Below the pieces are notes generated by a model. That model saw only the letters and a list, made by a program, of their open reading frames with translations, searched no databases and had not been told where the DNA came from. A stretch of 64,000 nt of DNA, taken from positions 50,324,465-50,388,464 of the forward strand of contig OU015530.1 of assembly GCA_907165065.1 (NCBI GenBank), written 5' to 3'. Of the stretch, positions 62,301-64,000 are shown one piece after another. Numbering within the stretch: position 1 is the stretch's first letter; each line of letters opens with the position of its first letter. This stretch comes from Caprimulgus europaeus (taxonomy: Eukaryota > Chordata > Aves > Caprimulgiformes > Caprimulgidae). A program made the position numbers and the translations under genes.

Positions 62301-64000
62301 AATTTTCCAGTCCTAGGTTTAAGCCTTCAGAAATCAGATCTTGGTAGAACATGGGGATTGTTCTTTGCCCTAATATTATCAGATAAAAAGTTATGTGAAT
62401 TTACTTGGGGAAAAAAAGAAAAAAGAAGGGACAAACAGCAAGGCATTGTACAAGGAATAGCATTAAAGTGTCTGGCCTGTGTCCAGGGCCCATGGCCCCT
62501 CAGGGCTGCGGGGCAGGAGAGAGCTGGACCATATGCTTTTCACCAGGCTGCAAGGACCAGCACGGGGAGTGGGAGAAGAGTCTCCCTGGGCAGGGTAGGT
62601 GTGATCCCTCTTTGGCGAGTGTGTAAAAGTAGTGTAAGCTTATGAGGATTCACACTGGTAACCTAGCCAAATCTCAGGGAAAGTTGTTGAATGCTGCATG
62701 TCTAACACTGTCAAGGCCCTTTAAAAATCCCAGCCTTGGTGTCTAAATTAACAAACAATTCATTCACATTTTGCTATTTAGAGGAAAAGTGCAGAGTGGA
62801 CCTGGTTATTTGATACTAATTATTTAGCGGGTATAAAAGCATATTCAAGTCCCTAATCTCCTTTCTGAGCAGGCAGGCATGCTCATGTTCAAATAGTTGC
62901 ATAACTTGCCCATCTCCAGTTGACAAACCCTTCTAACTTTGTTTTCAGATCTAATGCAACCCCACCCCTGGACAAGCTGTGTGCATGGCTGGCCCATATT
63001 CGATCTTGCTGTTAACATCATCCTCTTTTCTCTGCTCTTCCTCCAGTTCACTGCCTGCTTAGCACATAAGTTTCAAATACCAGCTATTGAGGAAAGGGCT
63101 GCTCCAGCATTTCTGCAGTGCCTGACACTTTGGATGTTCAGGGCTTTTGGCAAAATAAATGAATGAAAAAATTCAGGACTAAGTTTTGTACTGACTTGAG
63201 ATATAAGAGAATTTCACTGCTAGATCTCTCTCTGCCTCTGTCTCTTTGTGTCTCTCCATACACCTATATATGTATACATCTGTATCTGTAGATGTCTATA
63301 TACATCTGTTTGTGTGTGTATATATGTCTGAACAGGCAGTAGATGGTATCAGGACTATATATCAGAGATCCTGGATGCTGTGAGATGAACACAGCTTGTT
63401 GTCAATATGAATTGTAAAGGTGTTCTCATTGGCAGATATTTTCCTTGACTTTTCACTTCTTCATTTGATGAAAACTGACCGAAGTCAGTGGGATCACAGA
63501 GGATTCAAATCAAAATAAAACCTGGGCTGAGCCTGATACTGGGAATTTTTGCTGAATTAGGCATAAACTAGATGTTATCTCCCAGCCAGTTATGGTGATA
63601 CTGAAAGCAGATACTTCAAACTGTTTGCAGTGTGGGAGAGTGTCTAATCTTCTTTCATACAATTTAAAAAACAACCCAGGGACAGGGTTGTGGTTTCCAG
63701 TCGTAGATGGAACAAACACTGTATTTATCTGGGTGCTGAGGAGGTCAAGGAAATAAAGCAATCTTCTTTCAGCTCTGTGCATTATTATCACAAAAAATAG
63801 CCTGCTGGCACAAAACAAGTTTTAATTGATCGTTGTTATTGATTTTACAGGAAACAAAGCAGAAGAAATACAACTTGATTTTTGTCAGCCAGGGTGACCT
63901 GAAAAATACAAAGGAGAAAAAGAGAATATAATGCCCTCTCATATTTTGCCCAGATCTGTGAGTTTGCAGCTGAGCACTCCATAAAAGCCCTCTCCATGAA
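59327..64000. other. No gene seen
   Basis: Unassigned sequence to the window end. It contains frames of 131 (60002-59607 minus), 142 (61247-60819 minus) and 148 codons (62199-62645 plus), all unrecognised and at the upper end of chance. A degenerate CT/TA/TG-rich patch lies at about 63220-63335, and a possible eroded MITE-like phrase (accgaagtcagtgggatcac) at about 63477-63500. Confidence 0.5.

Noticed and set aside
62199-62645. 148-codon plus-strand frame
   Set aside because: At the upper edge of chance length; no recognisable domain and no promoter or splice support.

Overview
The window looks like nuclear DNA from a bird. The main evidence is several 5'-truncated CR1 LINE copies of avian type, with the familiar 3' end that reads as 'agaatcatagaatgg...gggttggaa' on the antisense strand and tandem ATTCTATG octamers on the sense strand. 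Older, eroded CR1/L3-like LINE fragments and short palindromic MITE-like pieces are of the kind also seen in crocodilian and turtle genomes. The background is AT-rich and CpG-poor with vertebrate microsatellites. No bacterial, organellar or exogenous viral content was seen.

Layout. Bases 1-1545 are a nest of three CR1 3' fragments in alternating orientation. Bases 1575-2245 are a clear CpG island with GC boxes, a perfectly symmetric RFX X-box, a YY1-type ATGGCGGC and a CCAAT box. This is the only convincing promoter in the window. A possible small two-exon reading frame starts there (ATG at 1992, acceptor at 2380). From about 3 kb to 64 kb I see no gene I can name. The stretch behaves like a very long intron or a gene desert filled with dead repeats.

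Repeats in order: old CR1/L3-like LINE (7.3-7.7 kb, minus), palindromic MITE-like pieces (9.9, 12.8, about 39.5 and 57.5 kb), (ATT)36 (11.4 kb), old LINE with a reverse-transcriptase motif (16.5-16.9 kb, minus), a 1.5-kb CR1 with most of the RT domain (18.3-19.8 kb, plus), a CR1 tail (22.7 kb, plus), a MIR/L3-like piece (25.3-25.6 kb), RT relics (30.2 and 30.9 kb), a 1.3-kb eroded CR1 (31.2-32.5 kb, minus), (AGAT)13 (46.8 kb), a CR1 tail (51.4 kb, minus), and a (TATATG)21 array (59.2 kb).

The non-repeat signals most worth following are: the X-box CpG promoter; a juxtaposed 3'/5' splice site at 8331/8332 followed 57 nt later by a strong donor, the arrangement of a vertebrate recursive-splicing exon; an 89-nt foldback at 28950-29038; and a convergent pair of ZNF143-type motifs at 53.2-53.3 kb. 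Most open reading frames in the window are no longer than expected by chance in AT-rich DNA and are not called. All identifications come from reading the sequence and from memory of the families; no search was run.
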